The notes beneath the pieces were generated by a model. It had not been told where the DNA came from and did not search any database. It worked only from the letters and a program-made list of their open reading frames with translations. Made by a program: the position numbers and the translations under genes. 64,000 nt of DNA from Deroplatys truncata (Eukaryota > Arthropoda > Insecta > Mantodea > Mantidae): positions 37,439,501 through 37,503,500 of the forward strand of contig CM060989.1 of the NCBI GenBank assembly GCA_030765065.1, in the 5' to 3' direction. Positions 45,333 through 56,060 of the stretch are shown here, piece by piece (position 1 is the stretch's first letter; each line of letters starts with the position of its first letter).

Positions 45333-46573
45333 AAACTATAACAATTAAATTATTATACCTGCTAAGTTCTGCAGGATCAATTTTACGGTTTGAAATAACT
45401 CTCTCCGCAATAAAGGAAACTAGACGCGTAACTCGTCTTGAGTTAAAATGTTAACAGACAAGTCCCCTCACGGTAGCCGCTATTTACACAACCACGTCAC
45501 TGGGCGCTTAAAATATCACACGAGCAAGTACTGCTGGTGGTATCAGAGAAGAGTAATTAATGTGTGTACAACGTCGATGCGTACTAGTGATGGTACCAGA
45601 GTAGAGAGTAGCCCTCGGAGCTAGATGCACGAACATTTATTAATTTTAGCTCCACCTACATATTATTCCCCCACCAACGTGATTTTTCACGCGCAGCCAA
45701 TCTTCAATTATTACCTGTTTTTACGTCTTTGACTTTGTTACTAACTGAGGCTGGCTAAATTCCCAGAATGTAAATGCCTTTCTGTTTTCCAGAATAAATG
45801 GCTTACGTGCCTGTGTAATGTACTGAACTTAACTCTAAACTGCGATCCCAGATATCCTTAAGCTAATGTTGTCGCTCCTTCTCGCCTCACTAATGACTCT
45901 GGCTAATCTGACTCCCTAATTATCTCCGGACAAATATTTCAACTCAAACCTCTTACGTTATACCCTGATGTAACATACGGAAATATTTATTTATTTCCCT
46001 ATCTTACTGTTATTTGTTTATTTAATTATTTATATATTCCGTCAATAATTAAGGTATCAATGCGCTATCTAAAGATTAAATCTAACATCATATGATTGCT
46101 TAATTCATTGGCTCACAACAGATAGTTCATACTGAAAAACATGGAAAATTTTAACACCAACAACTTCATAAAAACAAAAGTATATTTCTCTACAACTAAA
46201 ATAAATCTCAATCAAATCCTTACATTTATTTTCACTGTTCTAAAGTATTAGAAAATAGTCACTATCATATTTCTCTGATAACTTTCAATGTACAAAACAA
46301 TCTTAGAGAATTTGTATTTGTTTCTAATTAAGAATATTTAATTGCACTATACGAGAAACTGTTTAAGCTGGAGCTTTTACAGCCATTTAATTATTTGTTC
46401 ATATTAAGCGTGCCAATTTTCAAGTGAATATCTTTAAAATTGAGAAAGTTAGAACATTCAGTCCTTGTTCCGTTTGTAAGATGTCTGATTGCGTCATCCA
46501 ATTCCTACGGTGTTCTTCCTATTCGTAAAACATCCAATTTATGTATGTACGTTGACGCTTGTCTGGTTTGCTA
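45333..46573. other. gene-free stretch, possible Gypsy 3' flank
   Basis: No gene recognised. It lies downstream of the Gypsy pol relic, so an LTR would be expected here on the minus strand, but I could not delimit one. Confidence 0.3.
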
Positions 46574-46927
46574 ACGATTAGCCGTATTCGGGTCTTTTAG
46601 AACTACAACCTGCGATTTTAGCAGCGGGTCGTCGTCTTGCTTCTGTGCCAACTCTACTAGTTCCAACAAGCATGTAATTATGTCATCGTGTTTCGGTCTC
46701 TTGTCATTCGACAGTAATACCGGCATTCTGGACAGACAAGTCTCATTCTTGCGTTTTGCTCCGCATCTATGTTGTACTAAATATTCAAACTTCCAACACA
46801 TTAAGCTGTAGCATTTCAGTCTTCCTGGTGGGTCCTGTATTTTTTATTAAGGGCGCAAGAATTTGTGTCTATTTTTATTGCGTTTGACCACCCATCCTTA
46901 CCTAGTAGTTCTTGTTCCAATGCTGAA

Positions 46928-47202
46928 TTTTATTTATAGACGCTATTTAACTGCTGTCCTTAACGTCCCATTGCATATTGGGCGTGAAAGACCGGTAATT
47001 TTGCTTAGAGGCCTGTTTATCAGGCTTGAGGTTCTTTTACGTGCCGTAAATCTACGATACGGGACCACCAGCTTTACTTCCCTTCCAAAGGAAGGCATTC
47101 TAATGATTTTTACGCCCGAAAAAATCCATCGCCCTTCGCCGGGTTTGAACCCGCGACCTCAAAAACTAGAGACTAGCATAGTAACCGCTACACCACGGAT
47201 CC
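46928..47202 (-). mobile_element. SINE family 1 copy in Gypsy relic
   Basis: Tail side TTTATTTATAGACGC at the left. Body with TACGTGCCGTAAATC and CCCTTCCAAAGGAAG. B box GGGTTTGAACCC and A-box side TAACCGCTACACCACGG (plus strand). It splits RNase H coding sequence; no clear flanking duplication. Confidence 0.85.
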
Positions 47203-47879
47203 TTTCTGGCTCCCTAAGTCAACGTGAGATAAGTTGGCTGCATTTTCTCCCAGTGAATGCTGAAGTAATGTGACTCCTATACCTGAAGAACTGGCAGCGC
47301 AGTGCATCTACGTGCTTGCTCCCGTCTGTAATGGGGCACACTGGATCCGATACCATCAACTGTTTGAGTTTTTGAAAGCTTGTTGGTGCTCAACTGTTTG
47401 AAGAGTTCGATCCTTTCATGTCAAATCATTCAGAGGCCATGCCACTCTCGAAGAATTCTTATGAACCGGTCCATAACTTGATGTATATATTTACATTTTC
47501 CGGGACCTGAACTGCATAATCACTTGAAAATACTGCTGAGACCACATACATTAGGAGTTTAATTTTCGACATCCCGAAAACATTTTTATAGCCGTAACTT
47601 AAACGTTGTAGCTCTCTAGTCTCGTGAGAACTGCTTCCAAATTCCATTAATTCTTGGAATGTTGTGCGAAGACTGTCATCTGTATATATCGGAGGTTTCT
47701 GTATTTGAAATCTCCTAGTAAATAATTTCCAATTTCCAAAATCGCCTTTGGTGCATTTACTAAGTTAAATGGCAGTCTTTTCAGTGACGAATTACGTTTA
47801 TTATTGCTGTCTTCCCCAACTGGCACTTGAAAATATACACTGAGAAATCGAAATTGCAACGATACCTTTATCCTAATAA

Positions 47880-48480
47880 CTTAATTTGCTTTGGATAGTG
47901 GGAACCATTTGTGCTGGCACATTGTCCGGATCAAGAATCCATGAGGTATTCATTCACAAGTCTGGTCTCCTTCGTCAAGTATATTCACAGAGGGTCTTCA
48001 AAACAAGTTGGTAGTGCTCATGATTGACAGCCTGGCCTTGACACTCAATGTAAATAATCCTCGGATAAGTAGTGAACATTGCTTTGAATTTGGGCTTGCT
48101 CATGCGAGCTTTCTTCTTCTTAGGAGATTGGGGGGCTCTTCCAGGCTCTTCTTGTTGCTTAGTTTTCAATGCGTATTGAAAATTCAAGTTTCGACACACA
48201 TAATTACTTTTTGGAAGAAATGAGGATCATGTTCAATACAGCAATTCGCTCGATGTTTTGCTTCGGTGTGAGAAATTTTGGCACAACTTGGCACTCGTCC
48301 TTCTCATAGTGAGGCGATGTCGTCATGCAAAATCTGACTCTTTCCTTAATGATGTTTGGCAATTACAGAAATTGTTCGAATGCTCAGTCACTTCTAGCGA
48401 AGTTGTATCGTCACCGACGTCTTCCCCTATCCTTCTTAAAGCCTCTTAAATGCTTCGAAAACTTGCGCGCGAAATAAGCA
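47880..48480 (-). pseudogene. mariner transposase remnant inside Gypsy relic
   Basis: Pieces on minus: HSNNFCNCQTSLRKES, then SKLEFS/LNFQYALKTKQQEEPG (before the first acidic region), RAPQSPKKKKARMSKPKFKA, MFTTYPRIIYIECQGQAVNH, EHYQLVLKTL and SWILDPDNVPAHK (second catalytic Asp block, HHDNAPAH in relatives). The third Asp region and the inverted repeats were not found. It is interrupted by stops and clearly separates two parts of Gypsy pol. Confidence 0.65.
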
Positions 48481-48807
48481 GTGATCAGCATACTCTGTAA
48501 GCATCTGTGGTAGATTTTTCAAGTTTTTTTGTGAGGAATTTCTTGTTAACGCATATAGTATTTAGTGTGATTTCAACTGAGCTCATACTCAAGATGCCCT
48601 TCTAACAATCATCACGGACAGACTAATCGCCTCGTGAGAATGGGAATTTTTAGACGGTAAAGGGTAGTCTATTTGACAACGTATTATGCTCCTCTTCGCC
48701 GTCGAAGTGGCCAGAAATCAGTAATAAAGTCAATCAAGTTGATTTATTACCACATCTCGTATTAATTCGTTATCCACGTGTGTGTGATATTGTAAACGAC
48801 CTGTTAT
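48481..48807. other. unassigned sequence between mariner and Gypsy relics
   Basis: Could be degraded Gypsy RT N-terminus or mariner end; I could not read it as either. Confidence 0.3.
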
Positions 48808-49038
48808 TTAGCTTAGCCCTGTTTCCAGTTCTACTAAAATGGAAGCTCCTATCTGCTTTAACCAAGTAGTAGATATCTGCCTGTACTTATCCAATAGTTT
48901 TCGCATCTGCTTCTGCTGCATTTCACTTACTTGTGAGTTCGTGTTAAATTCTACCTCCTTAATTTCTTCTTGCTTTACTGTTAAACTGCATGCCTTAGCT
49001 AGTGCAACTTCTGCACCAATGCCAAGATCGTCTCCCAT

Positions 49039-49305
49039 ATATTATCTGTGAGGCTACTGCGTTGCTTTAAATTGCACCGTCAGGTTTGCTGGGTTATTGT
49101 AGAGTGTACGTGGGATATTCATAGAAATCTTTCCTAATGTACAATAATATAGTTCCAGGAGGAGTGTATTTGCATATTTCTACGACACTATTAATTTTAC
49201 TTACTTTGTACTGAAAAGAGTAGCTCTATATCTTAATTGCACATAGCTTTCTCTATAATTTCTGGTATGACAGGTTGAAGGATTATGTGTGCCAATGAAA
49301 AAAAA
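49039..49305. other. spacer
   Basis: Nothing recognised. Confidence 0.3.
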
Positions 49306-50496
49306 TCTGATGTGTTACACTCACATGACTTTCTCTACTCTTGTACAAACTATGTTTACAAACGCTTATTCTCCATCTACTTCATGTTAATCGAGATAAA
49401 CATTTGCAGACTCTATCTTATTGCTAATTTTCTTGTAGACGTAAGGGGAATATATATTTACAAGTGCAATATAGAAAAACAGTAGCCTTTAAGCACATAC
49501 ATATCTCTTAATAGCTGGTTGCTAGGTGCAGCACCATTCCCTTTGCCACAGATTATAAATATTTGCATATCCAAGACAAAAAATCTGATGTGTTACACTC
49601 ACATGACTTTCTCTACTCTTGTACAAACTATTTATAAAAACGCTTATTCTCCATCTAATTCATGTTAATCGAGATAAACATTTGCAGAGTCTATCTTATT
49701 GCTAATTTTCTTGTAGATGTAAGGGGAATATATATTTACAAGGGCAATTTGGAAATACAGTAGCCTTTAAGCACATACATATCTCTTAATAGCTGGTTGC
49801 TAGGTGCAGCACCATTCCCTTTCCCACAGATTAATACTCTTTGCATATCCAAGACAAAAAAATGAATAACGAATTCCCATTTGAGACAATAAGTATTGAA
49901 AAATTTAAGGGAATAACAAGCAATTTCTCGAAAATGGTTCACTCAACAAAAAAAAATGTATATGACATAAATTGTGTATTTTAACGCGATCTACATTTTT
50001 TGTGTAGTAAAATTTTGTCTATCTCTTATGGTTTACCAGTTATGCAAAAGTCGTTCATAATGGAGAATACTTTTGGAGACATTCCCAGAAAATTCGAGAT
50101 ATACATTTTATTTGTCATGAAAATATCTTAAACCTATGATATTTTAATCAAAATCGTTAGAGCCATTTTTGAGAAAATTAAACTTTTCGAAAAATCTTCC
50201 ATGTAAAGGGTAATCTGGGGTGGGGGATTTTCTTGAAAACCTTCGTGTCGCATCTCTGGAAGATACTGAACCTAAATACCAAGTTTGGTGTTTATCCGAC
50301 TATTCGTTTCTGAGTTATGCTGTTCACAGGCACACACGCACCCACACAGACACACACACACGGACATGTTTCCAAAAATGCTTTTTTTGGATTCAGGGGG
50401 TCTCAAAACATGTATTTCCGGTGAAATCTCGATGTGGAATTTTTGGGTGGAATACAATACTTCCCCTACTTACTGTACGCAGTAGAGAAAGTAATA
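49306..50496 (+). mobile_element. H-family repeat, complete, with 278-bp tandem duplication
   Basis: The 5' end TCTGATGTGTTACACTCACA occurs at 49306 and again at 49584. Units 49306-49583 and 49584-49861 are nearly identical, ending in the TTGCATATCCAAGACAAAA block. The remainder includes AATGGTTCACTCAACAAAA, the TGGGGTGGGGGATTTTC block and CA repeats (50328-50365). The terminal CTACT..AGTAG hairpin and GTAGAGAAAGTAA follow. It is the best preserved copy in the window. Confidence 0.88.
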
Positions 50497-50502
50497 AATA
50501 AA

Positions 50503-50781
50503 TTAAATTGATGCTCTTTAGCTCCTGTGGTCCTTAATCGTCCCATTGCATATTGGGCGTGAAAGACCGGTAACTTTGCTCAAGGGAGGCCTCTTTATCA
50601 GGCTTGAGGTTCTTTTACGTGCCGTAAATCTACGACACGGGACCATCGGCTTTACTTCGCTTCCGAAGGAAGCCATGCTAAAGATGTTTACGTCCGAAGA
50701 AATCGACCGCCCTCTGCCAGATTTGAACCCGCGACCTTGGGAACTAGAGGCTAGCACGTAACCACTACACCATGCAGGATG
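50503..50781 (-). mobile_element. SINE family 1 copy
   Basis: It sits immediately beyond the 3' end of the H repeat. It has the body blocks, a B box ATTTGAACCCGCGACC (plus strand) and TAACCACTACACCATG at the tRNA-like end. The tail stem is degraded. Confidence 0.85.
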
Positions 50782-52460
50782 ACTTGTGTTAATGAGCACT
50801 CATACCTCTCTGTGCTAATTATGCTGACCGCCCGCGCCGTCCGTAATCGTCATGTTTTTGTGTTGTCCACCAGAGTGATCAACAGTTTTGTACTCCGTAG
50901 AAACTCCAACCTTAGCAATAATCGGAAAATCTGTAAGTATAAATACCTAACTGGTGTTTGAATTCACCCATTTTGAATGTTGCATTAGGTTTGGTAGAGT
51001 GGCTCTAACAATTTGTTTGTTATGCGCAACGGCAAATATGTTGAAGTATCATCCAGATACTACCAGACATATTAAGATGTTAATTTTTCATCTATAGCTG
51101 ACTACCTGACATTTGTAAGACATTTGCCGGTCCAGAAACGTTTGAAGCGCTGAAGGAGCGATTTTGAGAACTGTTTGAAAACAAATTCGGCTTTTAAATC
51201 TCTTGTTGTAAATTTTATGACATGTACACTTCTCCTGCAAACGGTATAGATGAGTCGTCACTAACTGTTCGTTCCTGTTAATACGACATCGTATTTCTCG
51301 ATGTGTTGTACACGAGGTTTGTTCTGTTTATTTACTTTCCATCGGTTTAACTACATGGTCATACCGCGACGGATCTATTAGTACATACCTCTTGGACAGT
51401 TAGCCTTCTAGGTCTCATCCCGGTATCATACCATCTTGTTTCGACACGTGTCCACAAAGACCTTAGTCCTAGGCAACTGTATCTCTGTTTCTACAGTGCC
51501 GGGCAGATGGCATTAAGGTGCTGTCCAGTCTACCTGCTTTAATTGTATATGAATAGATGACGGAACATTCACTATTACCATCTATTTTCATTTTCGCTGT
51601 TTTTTCTTGAGGTGGAACTTTGGTTCGTGGTATTAAATACGCAATTCGGTATTTACTTTGGCGCTGAGAGTAAACACGATTGTTTGGCCCACAGGATTTA
51701 CCGGGGACTTCCGGAACGCGGGCCACAGACCTTATCACCTGAGTTATCTTGACGAGATTCTTTTTTATTATTATTATTTGATTTATTTTGGACCTCTTTA
51801 GCAGCATGATCATTTCACGACCTTTTAACCTTACATGATAGAGAACATAATAGTAAGTTACAAGATGGTAACATTTGTAATTTAAGATAATTCAAAAAGT
51901 TTACATTTTCTTGTAAACATCAAAGTCTTTCTCGTTATTTGGTGGTTATTTAGAGCACTTGGTAGGCCAAAGCGTTTTGGTTTCTATACGCTTTTCTCGG
52001 GGGAGTGGTTGGGAGAGCGGGAATTGACTTGAAGCTGCTGCACTTGCTTTGCGAGTTCCTGGAAGCACTTCGCCATTATTTATTTATTTGTGTTATGTTA
52101 TTTGCACAACCATCTTTTGCTGCTTTGTTCTCTCTGCGACTTTTCCTGTAGAAACTATTCCTTTATATTGTTGACTCACTGATATGATGATATTTAATTT
52201 TTTACAGCTTTGAAACTCGCATTCACATTTACAGAAACTGCAGAGGAGGGTAGGCATTAATTCTAGTCAAAGAGAACTTCTCATCTCCAAGTGGGAATCA
52301 AACTCGGAAATTCTCCGTTGAGAAGTCAGCTGCAGCAGTTTATTATTTGATTATGATATATATAGTTTTTTATATTTGACATACTGAAAAACAAGTTCAT
52401 GAAAGAATAAAATGAATATTGGCCCTGAAAAGAATAATATAGGTATATGAATAAAGCTTT
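50782..52460. other. mostly unassigned; a SINE head and a doubtful gag-like trace
   Basis: 51655-51760 (minus) has TAACTCAGGTGATAAGGTCT and CCCCGGTAAATCC at tRNA spacing, likely a degraded SINE 2 head. At 51130-51250 plus-strand frames give GPETFEALKERF and ELFENKFGF, faintly gag-like but not convincing. The rest has no recognised content. Confidence 0.3.
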
Positions 52461-52464
52461 TAAA

Positions 52465-52690
52465 AACTACCTCCGTGGTGTGGAGTTAGCGTGTCTTCCT
52501 CCCATTCAAGAGATTCTGAGTTAGAATTTCGGTTAGGGTGAGTTACCTGCAATATGTTTATCTGGGAGTTTTCCTTTATCCCAAGCAGACGAATGTCGGG
52601 CAACTCTAAGCTCTAAGGATCCCGGGTTTGGTTGAGCATCATTTTACCGTTTCCGATATAACTCACTAAGTTAAATGACGTTGAACTTTA
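52465..52690 (+). mobile_element. possible SINE, tRNA-like head
   Basis: CTCCGTGGTGTGGAGTTAGC resembles the SINE 1 A-box side (CTCCGTGGTGTAGTGGTTA), followed by a degraded B box. The body differs from SINE 1. Confidence 0.35.
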
Positions 52691-52879
52691 AGGCCCCCAT
52701 ACAAAATCAGAAAAATGGGACACTGTTTCAATTGTAATAGAATATTACTGAGAATCTTTTGTACACTATTAAAGTATTTATGGTATAGGCCACATCTTGG
52801 GCTATAATGTACTTCAACAATGAGCAATAGTGGCCACGAAAGCTAGCGATGTAAACTTCTTCTTTAACTGATTACCTGC

Positions 52880-53220
52880 ATCTTTTTAGGACTTCCGTCT
52901 CCAAGGACTTGCATACAAATGCCTTGGGTCAGTAGGCTGTCGAGGAGCAAGCAAACTCTGGATCATAGCATATCCAGGATGGGTGATCAACCCAATGTCT
53001 GGTTGGCGGTGAAGAAGAACGAAATAAAATGTAGTGATGAAAGGGATGCTAAGAAAATTCGCGGATTAAATTATCCAACCCAGCATTCGCCTAGTCATCG
53101 AGGAAAACCGCGAAAAAAGCTTGTCAGATCGGTCGGTCGCGAGGGCTTGTATCCGAGACCTCCCGAATGTAGGACACAGACGTACCATCTGCGCCATCCG
53201 CTCGGTTTACGATGTCTACA
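52880..53220 (-). mobile_element. SINE family 2 copy with tRNA head
   Basis: On minus: CCGAGCGGATGGCGCAGATG (A-box region), GGTCTCGGATACAAGCCC (B box), CGCGGTTTTCCTCGATG, ACTAGGCGAATGCTGGG, then the tail shared with 28560-28745. A 103-codon plus-strand open frame across it is incidental. Confidence 0.65.
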
Positions 53221-53539
53221 CAATTTGTAAATAACTCCTTTTGAACCTGTAAATCCACTTGTCCGTAGATATTAGCTATTAGTTTCATATTATTTGCCTC
53301 TTTAGCTTGCTGAAAATCTGTAATGTATTTCTTCTCCTTACCTGGAGTTTTACGAGGGCGATATGAACAATTTTTAGAATGCCATCTTTCTAAAATCAAA
53401 TGAAATCTATTTATATTTGACAGCTACTTTCTAATGCGTTGCGAGTGGTTTGGCGTGTAGTTTGTTCGATTTTCTTTAATAGTTTGTTAATTATCATCAT
53501 TTAAAGTTTTCGTATCACCCAAAAATCAATTAGACTAGA
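53221..53539. other. gene-free spacer
   Basis: Nothing recognised. Confidence 0.3.
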
Positions 53540-53547
53540 GAGTATTT

Positions 53548-54066
53548 ACTGGCTATGAATTTTTACGATTTTAAGCCATCATTAATGCCTAAACAATGTG
53601 AAGATCGGCTTAGAAGTGGGCTTGGCGAATTTATAATTGGTAGGGCGAATTCAAAGAGATCCTTTTTGTGATGAATTTCGTGAAGAACGCCCAAGAACTG
53701 CTGTTACTGATGAAAATATTGCTGCTCTTTGAGCAATGGACATCTTACGAATTTATTTGGGCGACATTGGGAATTCGTATGAGTCAAATCTAAAGCAGTT
53801 TACATCAACATATGTGAGAAAACTTTATTGTCGATGGATTCCACATAAACTGACTCCCGATCAATGACAAGAACTCATTGACTGGTGCAGAAAAGCTCTG
53901 GAAAAATTCCAAGGCGGCACTTCAAATTTAGTTTGGAATATCGCTACTGGGATGAATATTGAATTTATTGTTATGATCCTGAAAAGGAAAGTCAATCGGC
54001 TCATTGGGTCTTTCAAACAGAACCTAAGTCTACTAAAGTCCGACGAATTCGCAATACTGGTAAGAA
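53548..54066 (+). pseudogene. mariner transposase remnant (N-terminal two thirds)
   Basis: Frames give EFREERPRTAVTDENIAAL, DIGNSYESNLKQFTST, KLYCRWIPHKLTPDQ, ELIDWCRKALEKFQGGTSNL, VWNIATG and, shifted, DEYWIYCYDPEKESQSAHWV then FQTEPKSTKVRR. This is the mariner region from the linker through the first catalytic Asp block (DE.WIY.Y.PE...QS..WVF..EP.PTK). Stops and frame changes are present. It ends at the SINE; the second half was not found beyond it. It is a different lineage from the 36-kb mariner. Confidence 0.7.
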
Positions 54067-54067
54067 G

Positions 54068-54302
54068 AGTCGTCCTCCGTGGTGTAGTGGTTACCATGCT
54101 AGCCTCTAGTACCCAAGGTAGCGGGTTCAAACCCGGCTTAGGGCGATGGATTTTTTCGATTGTAAAAACCCTTAGCATGGCTTCCTTTGAAAGGGAAGTA
54201 AAGCCGGTGGTCCCGTGTCGTATATCTACAACACGTAAAAGAACTTCAAGCCTGATAAAGACGCCTCTGAGCAATATTTCCGGTCTTTCACGCCCAATAT
54301 AG
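54068..54302 (+). mobile_element. SINE family 1, 3'-truncated plus-strand copy
   Basis: The clearest tRNA head: TCCTCCGTGGTGTAGTGGTT, ACCATGCTAGCCTCTAG and GGGTTCAAACCCGGC. The body ends at CACGCCCAATATAGAA without the palindromic tail or poly-A. The next transposase relic begins at the breakpoint. Confidence 0.88.
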
Positions 54303-54890
54303 AATTTATTTAATACAGAGTCCAATGATTCTGCCATACCAAAGTCCACACCGAATATTGGGAATGGAGTGCTCATTCTTAAACCTCCAATGGATTTTCA
54401 TCGCTCCAGTAGCAGCAATTTTATTTGTTGACGAACCATTCATCCAAAAACGTGCCTCGACGTTAAAGGTGATTTTTTGGCTGGAAACAGAGTCAACTTC
54501 AAATTGCTCCATAACCCAGTCAGAGAATACACGGCACAATCTATGGTTATTCGGCTTCAATTCCTGAATTAACGAAATTTTTTAACTGTGAAACAGCAGG
54601 TCCATTGCAAAATCCGCCAACTTGTAGCCAATGAAACTCCCAGTTCTTGTGCTTGCTTGAAAATTGATTTTCAGAGTTTTTGCGTGCGCTTTCACGAACA
54701 GCGGCTGTTTTCATTGGAACGTTTACGTCGTTGACGTACAGCAGTTTTTTGATCTCTGTCTCAATTTTTCCATCACACGTCGAATTGTTCTTTCAGAGGA
54801 ACGATTGTGGATAGTGGACGTAATGCACGGAATGTTTGGCAAACGAACCATTTTGATGATAATTCTTCATGTTTTCTAGACGTAGTGAAA
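54303..54890 (-). pseudogene. IS630/Tc1-like DDE transposase remnant (N-terminal half)
   Basis: Minus-strand order: ERTIRRVMEK, QELGVSLATSWRIL (helix-turn-helix region), then LKPNNHRLCRVFSDWVMEQF, SSQKITFNVEARFWMNGSST and IPNIRCGLWYGRIIG. In relatives these read LKPNDHRQR..FA.W, IIFSDEAHFWLNGFVNKQN and VWCGLW.GGIIGP. The first catalytic Asp (SDEAHFW) has become VEARFW. An 84-codon open frame survives at 54306-54560. It stops at the SINE breakpoint. Confidence 0.7.
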
Positions 54891-54935
54891 TTATGAGGCG
54901 TTCCATTATTATTTGTCCTTAACTGTACCCAAGTA

Positions 54936-55434
54936 AAATCCGATGCGATATGTTCATATAACCTTCTCTACCCTCTATCGTTTATTAGTGGGTATACATC
55001 ATAGTCCTACTAAAACCTATTTTTATATCTACTTCGTTTTAACCCGAATAAACTTTTGCAGAAATAGCTACATTACACATTTCTAAGGAAATAGCGATAG
55101 CCAAATGTTTAAGAACTGGAGCTACACGCTGAGCTTAAAATAAATTCAATACCATTTCAATAGAATCGCGAGAAACTATAGAATCTGACAGGGCTTTAAA
55201 AGAGTATTGAACACTTCGAATCATTAATAACGGATACCTCGGAAATGGCTGATGGCACAAAAAAGTTATTTGGAATAAATTGTGTGTTTTGAAGAGATCT
55301 ACATTTCTTGTGTAGTACGTTTTCGTCTATCGCTTAACGTTTACCAGTTACACAAGATTATACAACATTCCTTTGGAGTGAAGAGGACTTCAAAGGCTAC
55401 TCCCAGAAAATTCAAGATATGCGTTTTACTTATC
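54936..55434 (+). mobile_element. H-family repeat, split by SINE (left part)
   Basis: Starts TCCGATGCGATATGTTCATA. It runs through CGTTTTCGTCTATCGCTTAA to the SINE target TTTTACTTATC. Confidence 0.8.
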
Positions 55435-55690
55435 AAAAACTTGAGTTTTATTTATGGACGCTCTGTAACTACTGTGGCCCTTAGCGTCCCATTCTATATT
55501 GGGCGTGAAATACCTTAATTTTGCTCAGAGGCCTCTTTATTAGGCTTGAGATCCTTTTACGTCGTGCCGTAAATCTACGACACGGGTCCACCGGCTTTAC
55601 TTCCCTTCCGAAGGAAGCCATGCTAAGGATTTTTACGCCCTCAAAAATCCATCGCCCTCCGCCGGTAACCACTACACCACAGGGGACGAA
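55435..55690 (-). mobile_element. SINE family 1 copy lacking the B box
   Basis: It is flanked by a perfect 11-bp duplication TTTTACTTATC (55424-55434, 55691-55701). The body is normal, but CGCCCTCCGCCGG runs directly into TAACCACTACACCAC. About 38 bp covering the B box, present in other copies, are missing. Confidence 0.9.
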
Positions 55691-55701
55691 TTTTACTTAT
55701 C

Positions 55702-56060
55702 GTATAAATATCTTATAGTATTTCAATCAAAATCATTAGAGCAGTTTTTTCGAAAATAAAAAAAAATTGAAATATGTGTATTACTTGTAAAGGGTAGTTT
55801 CGGTAGGGGATTTTCTTGAAAATCTTAATGTTACTTCGGATAAATACCAAACTTAAATACGAAGTTTAGTATTTATTCGAATTTTGGTTTTTGAATTATG
55901 CTGTTTACGAATATATATACAGAGACCTATTTATAAATTTGTTTTATTCATTCAGTGGACCTCAAAACATGTATTTCCGGTGAAATCTCCGTATAGAATT
56001 TTTGAGTGGAATGTAATACCTTCTCTACCTACTAGATATGTGCTAGACAAAGTAAAAATG
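55702..56060 (+). mobile_element. H-family repeat, split by SINE (right part)
   Basis: Resumes with ATCAAAATCATTAGAGC and the ATTTTCTTGAAAATCTTAA block. Ends TTCTCTACCTACTAGATATG, TAGACAAAGTAAAAA. The CA tract is nearly lost (TATATATACAGAG). Confidence 0.8.

Larger units (their letters stand above)
46574..49038 (-). pseudogene. Gypsy-type pol polyprotein remnant (RT and RNase H)
   Basis: Minus-strand segments in order. 49038-48808: MRKLLDKYRQISTTWLKQIG (linker before RT). 47859-47650: YFQVPVGEDS, LKRLPFNLVNAPKAILEIGN and LLGDFKYRNLRYIQMTVFAQ (RT palm; the catalytic Y.DD position is mutated to YIQM). 47580-47460: FGMSKIKLLMYVVSA. About 47460-47230: PVCPITDGSKHV (RNase H start). 46801-46574: KFEYLVQHRCGAKRKNETCL, SRMP and VLLSNDKRP (RNase H end). 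Stops and frameshifts are frequent, and a mariner and a SINE are inserted. Integrase and LTRs are not seen. Confidence 0.75.

Noticed and set aside
51000..51420. Gypsy-like gag trace
   Set aside because: Only short suggestive words (GPETFEALKERF) appear and the frames do not hold together.
53861..54376. A 171-codon minus-strand frame (and an overlapping 116-codon plus-strand frame)
   Set aside because: Both run across a SINE and two transposase relics; the protein text follows no single family.
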